Assembly: GCF_030709675.1 (NCBI RefSeq) | Contig: NZ_JAUZQD010000015.1 | Location: 124,001 to 188,000 of the forward strand | DNA: 64,000 nucleotides | Reading direction: 5' to 3' | DNA from: Symbioplanes lichenis | GTDB taxonomy: Bacteria; Actinomycetota; Actinomycetes; Mycobacteriales; Micromonosporaceae | Part shown: positions 33,089 through 40,781 of the stretch, one piece after another | How the letters are laid out: each line of letters opens with the position of its first letter | How positions within the stretch are numbered: the first letter of the stretch is position 1 | Notes under the pieces: generated by a model | Told to the model about the DNA's origin: nothing | Seen by the model: only the letters and a program-made list of their open reading frames with translations | Database searches by the model: none | Position numbers and translations under genes: made by a program

Positions 33089-35241
33089 TGGTGCCGGAGA
33101 CGGGCAACGGGGGAAGAGCCGGATCCGGCCGGCACCGAGCGCCGGACGGCGACGCGCAGACCGCTTTCATCCCCCGGATCAGCGACGCCTCCCCGGACGG
33201 CGTCCCCGGCGGGCCACTCGACCCTCCGGTGGGTCTCGGCGGCACATCCTGGCCCTCCGCAGCGAACGCGCCGGGCCGGGCCACCGACACGCCGACGCCG
33301 GGCCGACCGGTGCCGCCGCCGGGCAGCGCCTCGGGGACGCCGGCCTTCGAGCCGCTGCCGACCCGCCCGGGAGACCCGGCGCAGATCCGTCCGGCAGACC
33401 CGGCGCAGGTCCGTCCGCCAGACTCGTCGCAGGGGCGCCCGGCACAAAGCCGCCCGGCAGAATCGGCGTCGGCGCAGGCGCAGGCGCAGGGCTGGGCAGG
33501 GAACTCCGCATCGAGCGGGACACCGGCTCCGGCTCCGGCTCCGACCGAACTGGCCGGTGCGGACCCCGTGGTGGCCAAGGCCGCCGCGGCCGCCCGCGCC
33601 CGGTCCGGAGGGGTGCGGCCGAGCTCGCCCGCCGGCGGTGACTTCAGCTTCTTCCCCGGCGGCCAGGGCACGCCCGACCCGGCCCGGCCGAGCAGCCCCG
33701 CACCGGTGAACGGCACGACGCCCATGAACAACGTGACCTCAGGGAACGGCACGACTGCGGCCGACGCCGGGTCACCCGCATGGCCGAGCGAACCGCTTCC
33801 GGCCCCGGGCGGCGGCAACGCCACGGTGAGCCGCCAGGGCGACCGCGCGCCAGCGGCTGACGGGACAGGTGCCTTCGACGAGTTGCCGGCCGACAACTAT
33901 CGGCGTGGCCGGCGTCGGGCCGCCGAGCCGCAGGAGTTCCAGGACCAGGGCACCACTTCCCCGGTAGGCGGCAACGACCAGAGCCGTCCCGGCGACGTCG
34001 CAGCGTGGGCCACGGCCAGGGACACCGGGGCCTGGGACCGGCAGGACATCCGCATCGACCGCCCGGACCCGCGCACAGCCGACCCGCACCCTGCGGACTT
34101 GCGCGGAGCCGACCCGCACCCCGCGGACTTGCGCGGAGCCGACCCGCGCACAGCCGACTCGCGCACAAGTGACCCACGCGCAGCTGCGCCGGGCCTCGAC
34201 ACCGGCGGCTGGAAGCGCCCCGAGGAGCGCCCCGCCGCCCCGGCCGGGCCCGCCGAGACGGCGATCATCCGGACGGCGGACGCGCCCACGGGACTGCTGC
34301 CCGCCGTACCGAAGAAAGACCAGGCCAACCGCCCTCAGGAGACGAACGCAGCCGTGCGCACCCCCCTGCCCGACGGAAAAGACGGCAAGGACAAGGGGAC
34401 GGCGTCCGTCGCCGCGGCGGCGATCGGGCTGCCGCGGGGCGGGGACGAGCCGGTCGAGGACGACAAGCCCAAGCGCGGCGAGAAGGTCGTCAAGCTGCGG
34501 CCCGAGCAGACCGACGCCGGCTACAAGAGCGTCTATTCCGAGCTGACCCGGCCGACCCTCGGCTCGCGGATCCGCGCCGGCGTGCGGGTGTCCGGCGAGT
34601 TGATGATCACGTTCGGGCTGGTGGTGCTGCTGTTCGCCGGGTACGAGGTGTTCGGCAACTCGGCGAAGGTCGAGAACGAGCAGGACACCCTGGCGCAGCA
34701 GCTCGACGAGGAGTGGAACGATCCGACCGTCGCGCCGAGCGGGCCGGCCAAGGCCGCGCCCGCGGCGCCCGGGGAGGGCAAGATCGGGCGCCTTTACATC
34801 CCGAAGCTGGACATGAAGTGGGTCGTCGTCAACGGCGTGCGGCCGCAGGACATCCGCTACGCGCCCGGGCACTACCCGGACACGGCGCTGCCCGGGCAGG
34901 TGGGCAACTTCTCCGTCGCCGGCCACCGGATCCGCAAGATCTTCTGGCGGCTGGACGAGCTGCACGACGGCGACGTGATCGGGGTCGAGACCCGCACCAA
35001 CTGGTACGTCTACAAGGTCAGCTCGAGCGAGGTCGTGAAGCCGACAGCGGTGCAGGTCGTCGCGCCCGTCCCCGACCAGCCCGGCAAGAAGCCGACCAAG
35101 GCGATGCTGACGCTGACCACCTGCAACCCGAAGTTCAACAACTATCAGCGGCTCATCGTGCACGCGACGCTCGTACAGACGCTCAAGCGCGACGCCAAGC
35201 TGCCCGACGCCGGCAAGCCCGCGGAACTCACGAAGGCCTGA
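33088..35241 (+). CDS. Class E sortase with long disordered N-terminus
   Basis: The 717-residue protein carries a ~500-residue Pro/Asp/Arg/Ser-rich cytoplasmic region, one membrane helix (~504-525) and a C-terminal sortase domain (~560-700). The catalytic set is visible: His in VAGHRI (~613), Cys in TLTTC (~679) and Arg nine residues later (~688). Class E sortases attach LAxTG-type proteins to peptidoglycan; in streptomycetes they anchor long chaplins. Typical class E enzymes have a far shorter N-terminus, so this extension is unusual. It includes 10-residue tandem repeats (ADPHPADLRG). The ATG at 33088 overlaps the upstream stop by one base. It is in an operon with DUF881, a small membrane protein and trpG. 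Confidence 0.9.
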   Translation: MVPETGNGGRAGSGRHRAPDGDAQTAFIPRISDASPDGVPGGPLDPPVGLGGTSWPSAANAPGRATDTPTPGRPVPPPGSASGTPAFEPLPTRPGDPAQIRPADPAQVRPPDSSQGRPAQSRPAESASAQAQAQGWAGNSASSGTPAPAPAPTELAGADPVVAKAAAAARARSGGVRPSSPAGGDFSFFPGGQGTPDPARPSSPAPVNGTTPMNNVTSGNGTTAADAGSPAWPSEPLPAPGGGNATVSRQGDRAPAADGTGAFDELPADNYRRGRRRAAEPQEFQDQGTTSPVGGNDQSRPGDVAAWATARDTGAWDRQDIRIDRPDPRTADPHPADLRGADPHPADLRGADPRTADSRTSDPRAAAPGLDTGGWKRPEERPAAPAGPAETAIIRTADAPTGLLPAVPKKDQANRPQETNAAVRTPLPDGKDGKDKGTASVAAAAIGLPRGGDEPVEDDKPKRGEKVVKLRPEQTDAGYKSVYSELTRPTLGSRIRAGVRVSGELMITFGLVVLLFAGYEVFGNSAKVENEQDTLAQQLDEEWNDPTVAPSGPAKAAPAAPGEGKIGRLYIPKLDMKWVVVNGVRPQDIRYAPGHYPDTALPGQVGNFSVAGHRIRKIFWRLDELHDGDVIGVETRTNWYVYKVSSSEVVKPTAVQVVAPVPDQPGKKPTKAMLTLTTCNPKFNNYQRLIVHATLVQTLKRDAKLPDAGKPAELTKA
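34078..34148 (+). repeat. 30-bp tandem repeat inside sortase gene
   Basis: A 30-base unit (GACCCGCACC...GCGGACTTGCGCGGAGCC) is repeated at 34081 and 34111, with a partial third copy at 34141. It encodes the decapeptide repeat in the disordered cytoplasmic region; copies differ at one base. Confidence 0.8.
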
Positions 35242-35251
35242 GGAACGATCT

Positions 35252-35521
35252 GTGTACGCCTGGATCTGGCGCAAGCTGCCCTTCGGGCTCTGGGGCAAGC
35301 TGACGGGCTCGATCGTGCTCGCCGTCGCGGTCATGTCCCTGCTCTGGTACGTCGTCTTCCCGTGGGCGACGCCACTGCTGCCCTTCGACGACGTGCAGGT
35401 CGGCACCGAGCAGACCGAGCAGCAGGACCCCAACGCGGTCATCCCCGGCGACGAGGGGCCGGACGAGATCCCCTACCCGGTCGACTCCAACAACCCCCAC
35501 CCGTCGGAGAGCCCCCGATGA
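35252..35521 (+). CDS. Small single-pass membrane protein
   Basis: The 89-residue protein has one membrane helix (~16-40, SIVLAVAVMSLLWYVVFPWA) and an acidic Pro/Glu/Asp-rich outer tail. GTG at 35252 lies 10 bases after the sortase stop and trpG follows after 19 bases, so it belongs to the sortase-trpG transcript. No known domain. Position beside the sortase suggests an accessory role, which is inference. Confidence 0.75.
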   Translation: MYAWIWRKLPFGLWGKLTGSIVLAVAVMSLLWYVVFPWATPLLPFDDVQVGTEQTEQQDPNAVIPGDEGPDEIPYPVDSNNPHPSESPR

Positions 35522-35540
35522 CAGAGGAAGAGAGCCCGCG

Positions 35541-36200
35541 ATGACCAGCGCACCCATCCTGGTGATCGACAACTACGACTCGTTCGTCTTCAACATCGTG
35601 CAATATCTCGGTCAGCTCGGCGCCGAGTGCGAGGTGCGGCGCAACGACGAGATCTCGGTGGCCGACGTCGCCGGGTTCGGGGCGGCCGGCATCCTGCTGT
35701 CCCCCGGCCCGGGCACGCCCGAGCGCGCCGGGATCATGCTCGACGTCATCCGGGAGTACGCGGGCCAGGTCCCGATGTTCGGCGTCTGCCTCGGCCACCA
35801 GGCGATCGGCGCCGCGTTCGGGGCCACGGTCACGCGCGCGCCCGAGCTGTTGCACGGCAAGACCTCCTCGGTGCTGCACCACGGCGACGGAGTGCTCGCC
35901 GGGCTGCCCGACCCGTTCACGGCCACCCGCTACCACTCGCTGGCCGTGGTGCCGGAGACGTTGCCGGCGGAGATCGAGGTCACCGGGCGTACGGAATCGG
36001 GGGTGGTCATGGCCATGCGCCACCGCACGCTGCCGATCGAGGGCGTGCAGTTCCACCCCGAGTCGGTGCTCACCGAGGGCGGGCACACGATGCTGGCCAA
36101 CTGGCTCGCCACGTGCGGTTTCCCGGAGGCTCGGGAGCGCGCGCCGCAGCTGGCGGCCGAAGTCGAGACCCGCCGCCGCGCCGCCTTCGCCGACGCATGA
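35541..36200 (+). CDS. trpG: Anthranilate/aminodeoxychorismate synthase glutamine amidotransferase
   Basis: The 219-residue class I glutamine amidotransferase has opening DNYDSFVFNIVQYL, nucleophile Cys in FGVCLGHQ (~83) and His/Glu in QFHPES (~172/174). The LSPGPGTPERAGI oxyanion motif is also present. It supplies ammonia from glutamine to TrpE (anthranilate) and often also PabB (4-aminodeoxychorismate, folate). No trpE is nearby, as is usual for the trpG copy beside crgA and pknB in actinobacteria. ATG at 35541. Confidence 0.93.
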   Translation: MTSAPILVIDNYDSFVFNIVQYLGQLGAECEVRRNDEISVADVAGFGAAGILLSPGPGTPERAGIMLDVIREYAGQVPMFGVCLGHQAIGAAFGATVTRAPELLHGKTSSVLHHGDGVLAGLPDPFTATRYHSLAVVPETLPAEIEVTGRTESGVVMAMRHRTLPIEGVQFHPESVLTEGGHTMLANWLATCGFPEARERAPQLAAEVETRRRAAFADA

Positions 36201-36318
36201 GAAGCGGACGCACGGCCGCACGCGAGAAGCGGCCGCACGGAAGTAAGCGAACGCATAAAAAGCAGTAACGCGAAAACCCGTCCGGTTCCGGCACAATAGG
36301 GGCCGAGGTGAACCGATC

Positions 36319-37695
36319 ATGGACGGCCTGCTCCTGACCGCGGTGCTGCCGCTGGCGGCCTTCGCGCTGCTCACGGCGGGCAACGCCTTCTTCGTGGCCG
36401 CCGAGTTCGGGCTGGTCACGGTGGACCGGGTCAAGATCGGCGCCCGGGCCGACGCGGGCGACCGGCGGGCGGCGACCGTGCGGCACGCCCTGCACGAGCT
36501 GTCGTTCCAGCTGTCCGGCACGCAGCTCGGCATCACGCTGACGACGGTGCTGACCGGCTATCTGGCCGAGCCGGCGCTGTCCCGGCTCTTCACCCCGGCG
36601 ATCGAGCCACTGGCCGGCGGGCACACCGAGACGGTCACGCACGTGCTGGCCCTGGTGCTGGCGACGCTGCTGTCGATGCTGTTCGGGGAGCTCGTACCCA
36701 AGAATGCGGCCCTGGCCCGGCCGATGCGCGTCGCGCTGACCACGGCGGCGCCGCTGCGGACCTTCTCCCGGCTGTTCAAGTGGCTGATCAGCGCGCTCAA
36801 CGGCTCGGCGAACTGGCTGGTCCGGCGGCTCGGCATCGAGCCGCAGGAGGAGCTGGCCAGCGCGCGGTCGCCCGAGGAGCTGGGCCTGCTCGCCGCGATC
36901 AGCGCCCGGGCCGGTGCGCTGCCGGCCGAGACCGCGACGCTGCTGCGCCGCACGATCCGCTTCGGCGAGAAACGCGCGGCCAAGGCGATGACGCCGCGCG
37001 TCGACGTGGTCGGCCTCAAGACCACGGCCAGCGTCGCGGACCTGCTGCGGGTCGCGCGCGAGACGGGACACACCCGCTTCCCCGTGTACGAATCCACGCT
37101 CGACCTGGTCGTCGGCGTCGCAGGCGTGCCGGACGCTCTGGGCGTACCGATGGATCGCCGCGCGACCACCCGGGTGTCGGCGGTGGCGCGCGAGCCGGTG
37201 TACGTGCCGGAGAGCCTCGGCCTCGACAAGGTGCTGAGCGCGTTGCGGGCGGCCGATGCGGACCTCGCGATCGTGGTCGACGAGTACGGCGGGACGGACG
37301 GCGTGGTCACCGTCGAGGATCTGATCGAGGAGCTGGTCGGGGAGATCGCCGACGAGTACGACTCCGACTTCCCGGACGCGGCCGGCGCGGACCTGACGGC
37401 GCCGGACGGGGGCCGGACGTTCCTGGTCGACGGGCTGCTGCGCGAGGACGAGCTGGCCGAGCAGACCGGTTTCCGGCTGCCCGAGGGCCCGTACGAGACG
37501 CTCGCCGGCTTCTTGCTCGCCAAGCTCGGCCACATCCCGGTCGCCGGGGAGTCGATCGAGGACGAGGGCTGGGAGTTCACCGTGCGTGAGGTCGACCGGC
37601 ACCGCATCGAACAGGTCAGAGTCGTCGCCCCGCCCGACTCGGCCTCCGCTCTCGCCTTCCCGCCGCGATCAAAGGCGGAGCCCGCCGATGACTGA
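36319..37695 (+). CDS. CNNM/CorC-type membrane protein with CBS pair
   Basis: The 458-residue protein has an N-terminal DUF21/CNNM membrane domain with three to four helices (AGNAFFVAAEFGLVTVDR, QLGITLTTVLTGYLAEPAL, GELVPKNAAL). A CBS-domain pair follows (~225-345, MTPRVDVVGL, TRFPVYESTLDLVVGV, IVVDEYGGTDGVVTVEDLIEELVGEI), then a C-terminal CorC/HlyC domain. The family is linked to Mg2+/Co2+ transport or homeostasis; the old name hemolysin is not a proven function. The second CNNM gene starts within its last codons (8-bp overlap), so the pair is co-translated and could form heterodimers. Confidence 0.9.
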   Translation: MDGLLLTAVLPLAAFALLTAGNAFFVAAEFGLVTVDRVKIGARADAGDRRAATVRHALHELSFQLSGTQLGITLTTVLTGYLAEPALSRLFTPAIEPLAGGHTETVTHVLALVLATLLSMLFGELVPKNAALARPMRVALTTAAPLRTFSRLFKWLISALNGSANWLVRRLGIEPQEELASARSPEELGLLAAISARAGALPAETATLLRRTIRFGEKRAAKAMTPRVDVVGLKTTASVADLLRVARETGHTRFPVYESTLDLVVGVAGVPDALGVPMDRRATTRVSAVAREPVYVPESLGLDKVLSALRAADADLAIVVDEYGGTDGVVTVEDLIEELVGEIADEYDSDFPDAAGADLTAPDGGRTFLVDGLLREDELAEQTGFRLPEGPYETLAGFLLAKLGHIPVAGESIEDEGWEFTVREVDRHRIEQVRVVAPPDSASALAFPPRSKAEPADD

Positions 37696-38704
37696 GCTGC
37701 TGGTCACAGTGCTGCTGCTGGCGGGCAACGCGCTGTTCGTGGGCGGGGAGTTCGCGCTGATCGCCTCGCGGCGCACCGCCCTGGAGCCGCTGGCCGAGAC
37801 GTCCCGGCCCGCCCGCTGGGCCCTGTCCGCCATGAACCAGATCCCGCTGATGATCGCCGGCGCGCAGCTGGGCATCACGATCTGCTCGCTGGGGCTGGGC
37901 GCGATCGCCGAGCCGGCGCTGGCCCACCTGCTCGAGGGCCCGTTCACGGCCGCGGGGCTGCCGGAGAGCGCGGTGCACCCGGTCGCGTTCGTCCTGGCGC
38001 TGGTCGTGGTGGTCTTCCTGCACACGGTCGTCGGCGAGATGGTCCCGAAGAACATCACCCTGGCCGGCCCGGAACGCTCGGCGCTCGTGCTCGGCCCGTT
38101 CATGCTGGCCTTCTGTACGGCCACCCGCCCGCTCCTCACCGCGATGCGCTGGGCCGCCCGCACCGTCCTCTCGCTGTGGAAGGTCGAGGCCACAGACGCC
38201 GTGCAGACCGTGTTCACGGCGGACGAGCTGGCCGGCATGGTCACGCAGGCCCGGGCCGAGGGGCTGCTCGGCACCGAACAGTACGAGCGGATCCACGCCG
38301 CCCTGGGCCTCAACGACCGGCAGGCCGCCGACCTCCTCAAGCCGTGGACCCAGGTCACCACGGTGGCCGACGACGCCTCGCCCGCGACGATCGAGGCCGT
38401 GGCCACCCGCAGCGGACGCTCCCGTTTCCCCGTGGTCCAGCGCGAGTCGCGACGGGTGCTCGGCTTCGTACACGTCAAGGACGTCCTCGGCTACCAGGGA
38501 GCGCAGCGCCGCCTCCCCATCCCGCCCGAAGTCATCCGGCCCCTGGCCGTGGTCCCACCCGACCGCAACGTCGCCGACCTCCTCCTCACCATGCGCCGCG
38601 ACCGCCGCCACATAGTCCTGGTCACCGACGGCCGACGGCCACTAGGCGTAATCACCCTCGACGACGTCCTCCACGCCGTAGTGGGCGAACCAGCCGTCCG
38701 CTGA
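37688..38704 (+). CDS. Second CNNM/CBS membrane protein, lacking CorC domain
   Basis: The 338-residue protein repeats the layout of its neighbour: DUF21/CNNM membrane domain (GNALFVGGEFALIASRRTALEPL, QLGITICSLGLGAIAEPAL, GEMVPKNITLAGPERS) and a CBS pair (RSRFPVVQRESRRVLGFVHVKDVL, RRHIVLVTDGRRPLGVITLDDVLHAVVGE). It stops there without a CorC/HlyC domain. ATG at 37688 overlaps the end of the previous gene by 8 bp. Metal efflux or regulation of the partner is likely but unproven. Confidence 0.9.
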   Translation: MTELLVTVLLLAGNALFVGGEFALIASRRTALEPLAETSRPARWALSAMNQIPLMIAGAQLGITICSLGLGAIAEPALAHLLEGPFTAAGLPESAVHPVAFVLALVVVVFLHTVVGEMVPKNITLAGPERSALVLGPFMLAFCTATRPLLTAMRWAARTVLSLWKVEATDAVQTVFTADELAGMVTQARAEGLLGTEQYERIHAALGLNDRQAADLLKPWTQVTTVADDASPATIEAVATRSGRSRFPVVQRESRRVLGFVHVKDVLGYQGAQRRLPIPPEVIRPLAVVPPDRNVADLLLTMRRDRRHIVLVTDGRRPLGVITLDDVLHAVVGEPAVR

Positions 38705-38770
38705 GCCCCCACGCCCGCACCGGTCCAATGGCACGTTGATGGCACGCGGCCGCTGACGCGCTCAGAGCAC

Positions 38771-38805
38771 TACCGCACTGTGGGGCTCGGGGGCTCGTCC
38801 CCCGG
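38771..38805. repeat. Dispersed hairpin element, copy 2
   Basis: TACCGCACTGTGGGGCTC is followed by CGGGGGCTCGTCCCCCGG (38788-38805). It has the same order of parts as the copy at 17844-17880, with T for G in the loop region. It lies between the CNNM gene and the tRNA-Gly gene. Confidence 0.6.
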
Positions 38806-38830
38806 CGGGCGACCACCAACGACCGTGACC

Positions 38831-38867
38831 ACCCGCACCGTGGGGGCGCGGGGGGCTCGGCCCCCGG
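38831..38867. repeat. Dispersed hairpin element, copy 3
   Basis: ACCCGCACCGTGGGGG is followed by CGGGGGGCTCGGCCCCCGG (38849-38867). It stands directly before the tRNA-Gly terminator hairpin, as copy 1 does for tRNA-Leu. Confidence 0.65.
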
Positions 38868-38876
38868 CAAAATGGC

Positions 38877-38918
38877 GAGGAGGCCCGGTCCGCGCTTTCC
38901 GCGGACACAGGCCTCCTC
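38877..38918 (-). terminator. tRNA-Gly terminator hairpin
   Basis: GAGGAGGCC pairs with GGCCTCCTC and, past a small internal mismatch, GTCCGCG pairs with CGCGGAC around a ctttc loop. It begins six bases past the tRNA 3' end on the minus strand and strongly resembles the tRNA-Leu hairpin at 17895-17932. Confidence 0.7.
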
Positions 38919-38923
38919 CGACG

Positions 38924-38994
38924 AGCGGGTGACGGGAATCGAACCCGCACTGTCAGCTTGGGAAGCTGATGTTCTGCCATTGAACTACACCCGC
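38924..38994 (-). tRNA. tRNA-Gly (anticodon CCC)
   Basis: The minus strand folds as a 71-base tRNA: acceptor GCGGGTG/CACCCGC, D-arm with TTCAATGGCAGAA, anticodon stem TCAGC/GCTGA with loop TTCCCAA (anticodon CCC), and T-arm GCGGG-TTCGATT-CCCGT. The discriminator is U, as expected for glycine. CCA is not encoded. Confidence 0.95.
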
Positions 38995-39132
38995 AGGCGG
39001 GCCCCACTGTACCTGATTGGCGGGGACAGTGGGGGACCGCCTCGAGTAGGCGCCGGCTGGGCGTGGCGCGGCCCAGTCCCCTCCCGACCTGGCAGCGCGA
39101 CGCGGTCGCAGTTCGCGGTGCCCGGCCGGCGC

Positions 39133-39736
39133 CTACGTTCTTGGGGCCGTGGCTACTAGTTCGAGGGTGATGGTCCTGGTGGGGTGGGGTTGGGCGGGGT
39201 CGCGCCGCTCCTCGGGGCGGCGGGCGGGGGTGCTGGGGGCGGCGCGGGGTGGTGTCGGCGGTGGTGGGGCTGTCGGCGGTGTCGCGGCTAACGGGGTAGC
39301 GGAGGCTCAGGGCGAGGGGGAGGGCGCCGGCGGGGCCGTGGCGGCGGAGCATGGCGGTCTCGATCGTGAGCTCGAAGAGGCGCCAGTCGACGGCGGGGGA
39401 GGCGTGGAGGGCGTCCGCCAGACGGGTGATGACGGATCGGTCGGTGACGGGGTGGGCGTGGCCGGTGACGTAGGCCTCGTCGTCGGCCTCCTCGGGTGGG
39501 TAGGAGTGGAGGGCGTAGCGGCCGTCGCGCTCGAGGTCGCGGCGTTTGGCCGAATCCACCACGAAGCAGTAGAGGCCCTCGTCGGTGACCACGGGGGAGA
39601 CCGGGTGCACACGGGGGCCGCCGTCCGCGCGGACCGTGGCGAGGTAGCCCATGCCGGGGCCGTACTGCAGGAGCAGTGCGCGGATGGCCGAGGCGAGCTG
39701 GGGCTCGGCTGCGGTGAAGTCGGACCAGGAAGCCAT
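39133..39736 (-). CDS. Pyridoxamine 5'-phosphate oxidase-family protein, 3' end apparently frameshifted
   Basis: The first ~150 residues are a clear PNPOx-like split-barrel domain (MGYLATVRADGGPRVHPVSP, GLYCFVVDSAKRRDLERDGRYALHS, DDEAYVTGHAHPV, WRLFELTIETAMLRRHG). Members bind FMN or F420 and reduce or detoxify small molecules. After about 39300 the open frame continues without a stop through the tRNA-Gly gene to 38762, which is implausible. A +1 shift in the C-rich tract around 39210-39290 gives an ending THTITL-like (TRTITLELVATAPRT) with TAG at 39133-39135. The boundary given assumes that shift; it may be a real mutation or a sequencing error. A perfect LexA box lies 13 bases before the ATG at 39736. 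Confidence 0.65.
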
Positions 39737-39748
39737 GGGGAGATTCTA

Positions 39749-39764
39749 TCGAACATTTGTTCGA
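39749..39764. promoter_or_regulatory. LexA (SOS) box
   Basis: TCGAACATTTGTTCGA is a perfect match to the actinobacterial and Gram-positive SOS box TCGAAC-N4-GTTCGA. It lies between the PNPOx-like gene (start 39736, minus) and dcd (start 39901, plus), close enough to control the former and possibly both. Confidence 0.8.
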
Positions 39765-39900
39765 TTGGACCACTTGTCGGGTGGGAGGTTCTTTGTGGTT
39801 GCGGGCGGCTCTGCTCGGCCGGGGTGGCAGACTTGGGACTCTCTGTCTGCTGCGGCGGGTGGCGGCCGGGGCGGGCGGGCGTGGCCGGTATGGTGGGCCG

Positions 39901-40479
39901 ATGCTGCTCTCCGACCGTGACCTGGTCTCCGAGATCAAGGCCGGCAACCTCGCTCTCGAGCCCTTCGAGCCCGAGCTGCTGCAGCCGTCCAGCATCGACG
40001 TGCGGCTCGACCGCTACTTCCGGGTGTTCAACAACCACCTCTACACGCACATCGACCCGGCTGAGCGGCAGGACGACCTGACGGCGCTGGTCGAGACCGC
40101 CGACGGTGAGCCGTTCGTGCTGCACCCGGGGGAGTTCGTGCTGGCCTCGACGCTGGAGGTCATCACGGTGGGCGACCAGTTCGCCGCGCGACTGGAGGGT
40201 AAGAGCAGCCTCGGGCGGCTCGGGCTGCTCACGCACTCGACCGCCGGGTTCATCGACCCCGGCTTCTCCGGGCACGTGACGCTTGAGCTGTCCAACGTGG
40301 CCAATCTGCCGATCAAGCTGTGGCCGGGCATGAAGATCGGCCAGCTGTGCATCTTCCGGCTGTCCAGCCCGGCTGAGCACCCGTACGGGTCCGCGGTCTA
40401 CGGTTCCCGCTACCAGGGCCAGCGCGGTCCGACGCCGAGCCGCAGCGCCCTGAACTTCCGCACCTGGCCGACGGCCTGA
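39901..40479 (+). CDS. dcd: dCTP deaminase
   Basis: The 192-residue protein is a full-length dCTP deaminase/dUTPase-superfamily trimer subunit: LLSDRDL start, LLQPSSIDVRL, ARLEGKSSLGRLGLLTHSTAGFIDPGFSGHVTLELSN with the catalytic Ser, Arg and Glu region, and WPGMKIGQLCIFRL. It makes dUTP from dCTP for thymidylate synthesis. In many actinobacteria this enzyme is bifunctional and goes on to dUMP; the sequence alone does not settle that here. ATG at 39901. A LexA box about 140 bases upstream may link nucleotide supply to DNA damage. Confidence 0.95.
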   Translation: MLLSDRDLVSEIKAGNLALEPFEPELLQPSSIDVRLDRYFRVFNNHLYTHIDPAERQDDLTALVETADGEPFVLHPGEFVLASTLEVITVGDQFAARLEGKSSLGRLGLLTHSTAGFIDPGFSGHVTLELSNVANLPIKLWPGMKIGQLCIFRLSSPAEHPYGSAVYGSRYQGQRGPTPSRSALNFRTWPTA

Positions 40480-40492
40480 GAGGACGATCGCC

Positions 40493-40780
40493 GTGTACCT
40501 CATGATCTCCACGTACCTGGCCCCGCTGGCGGAGGTCGACGCGGCGCGTGACGCTCATCTCGCTTTTCTGGAGGAGCTCGAGGGCCGTGGCCTCGTCGTC
40601 ACGGCCGGTCGTCAGGACCCGCCGAACGGGGGCGTGGTGATCCTCGGCGTCGACACCGAGGCCGAGGCCCGGGAGCTGATCGCCCAGGACCCGTACGTCC
40701 AGCGTGGCCTCGCCGAGTACCAGGCGGTCGGCTGGCAGCCCAGCCGCGGCGCCCTCGCCGGCTGGCAGCGCCCCGCCTGA
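40493..40780 (+). CDS. YciI family protein
   Basis: The 95-residue single-domain protein has the YciI ferredoxin-like fold pattern: short beta start (YLMISTYLAPL), DAHLAFLEELEGRGLVVTAGRQ, and a final AQDPYVQRGLAEYQAVGW segment containing the conserved Asp-Pro. Family function is not established; the group is related to muconolactone isomerases and DGPF-domain proteins. GTG start 13 bases after dcd, so they are probably co-transcribed. Confidence 0.85.
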   Translation: MYLMISTYLAPLAEVDAARDAHLAFLEELEGRGLVVTAGRQDPPNGGVVILGVDTEAEARELIAQDPYVQRGLAEYQAVGWQPSRGALAGWQRPA

Positions 40781-40781
40781 G

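Noticed and set aside
38762..39132. Continuation of the PNPOx-like reading frame through the tRNA-Gly gene
   Set aside because: The translated segment is antisense to a well-formed tRNA and to dispersed hairpins, so it cannot be normal coding sequence.
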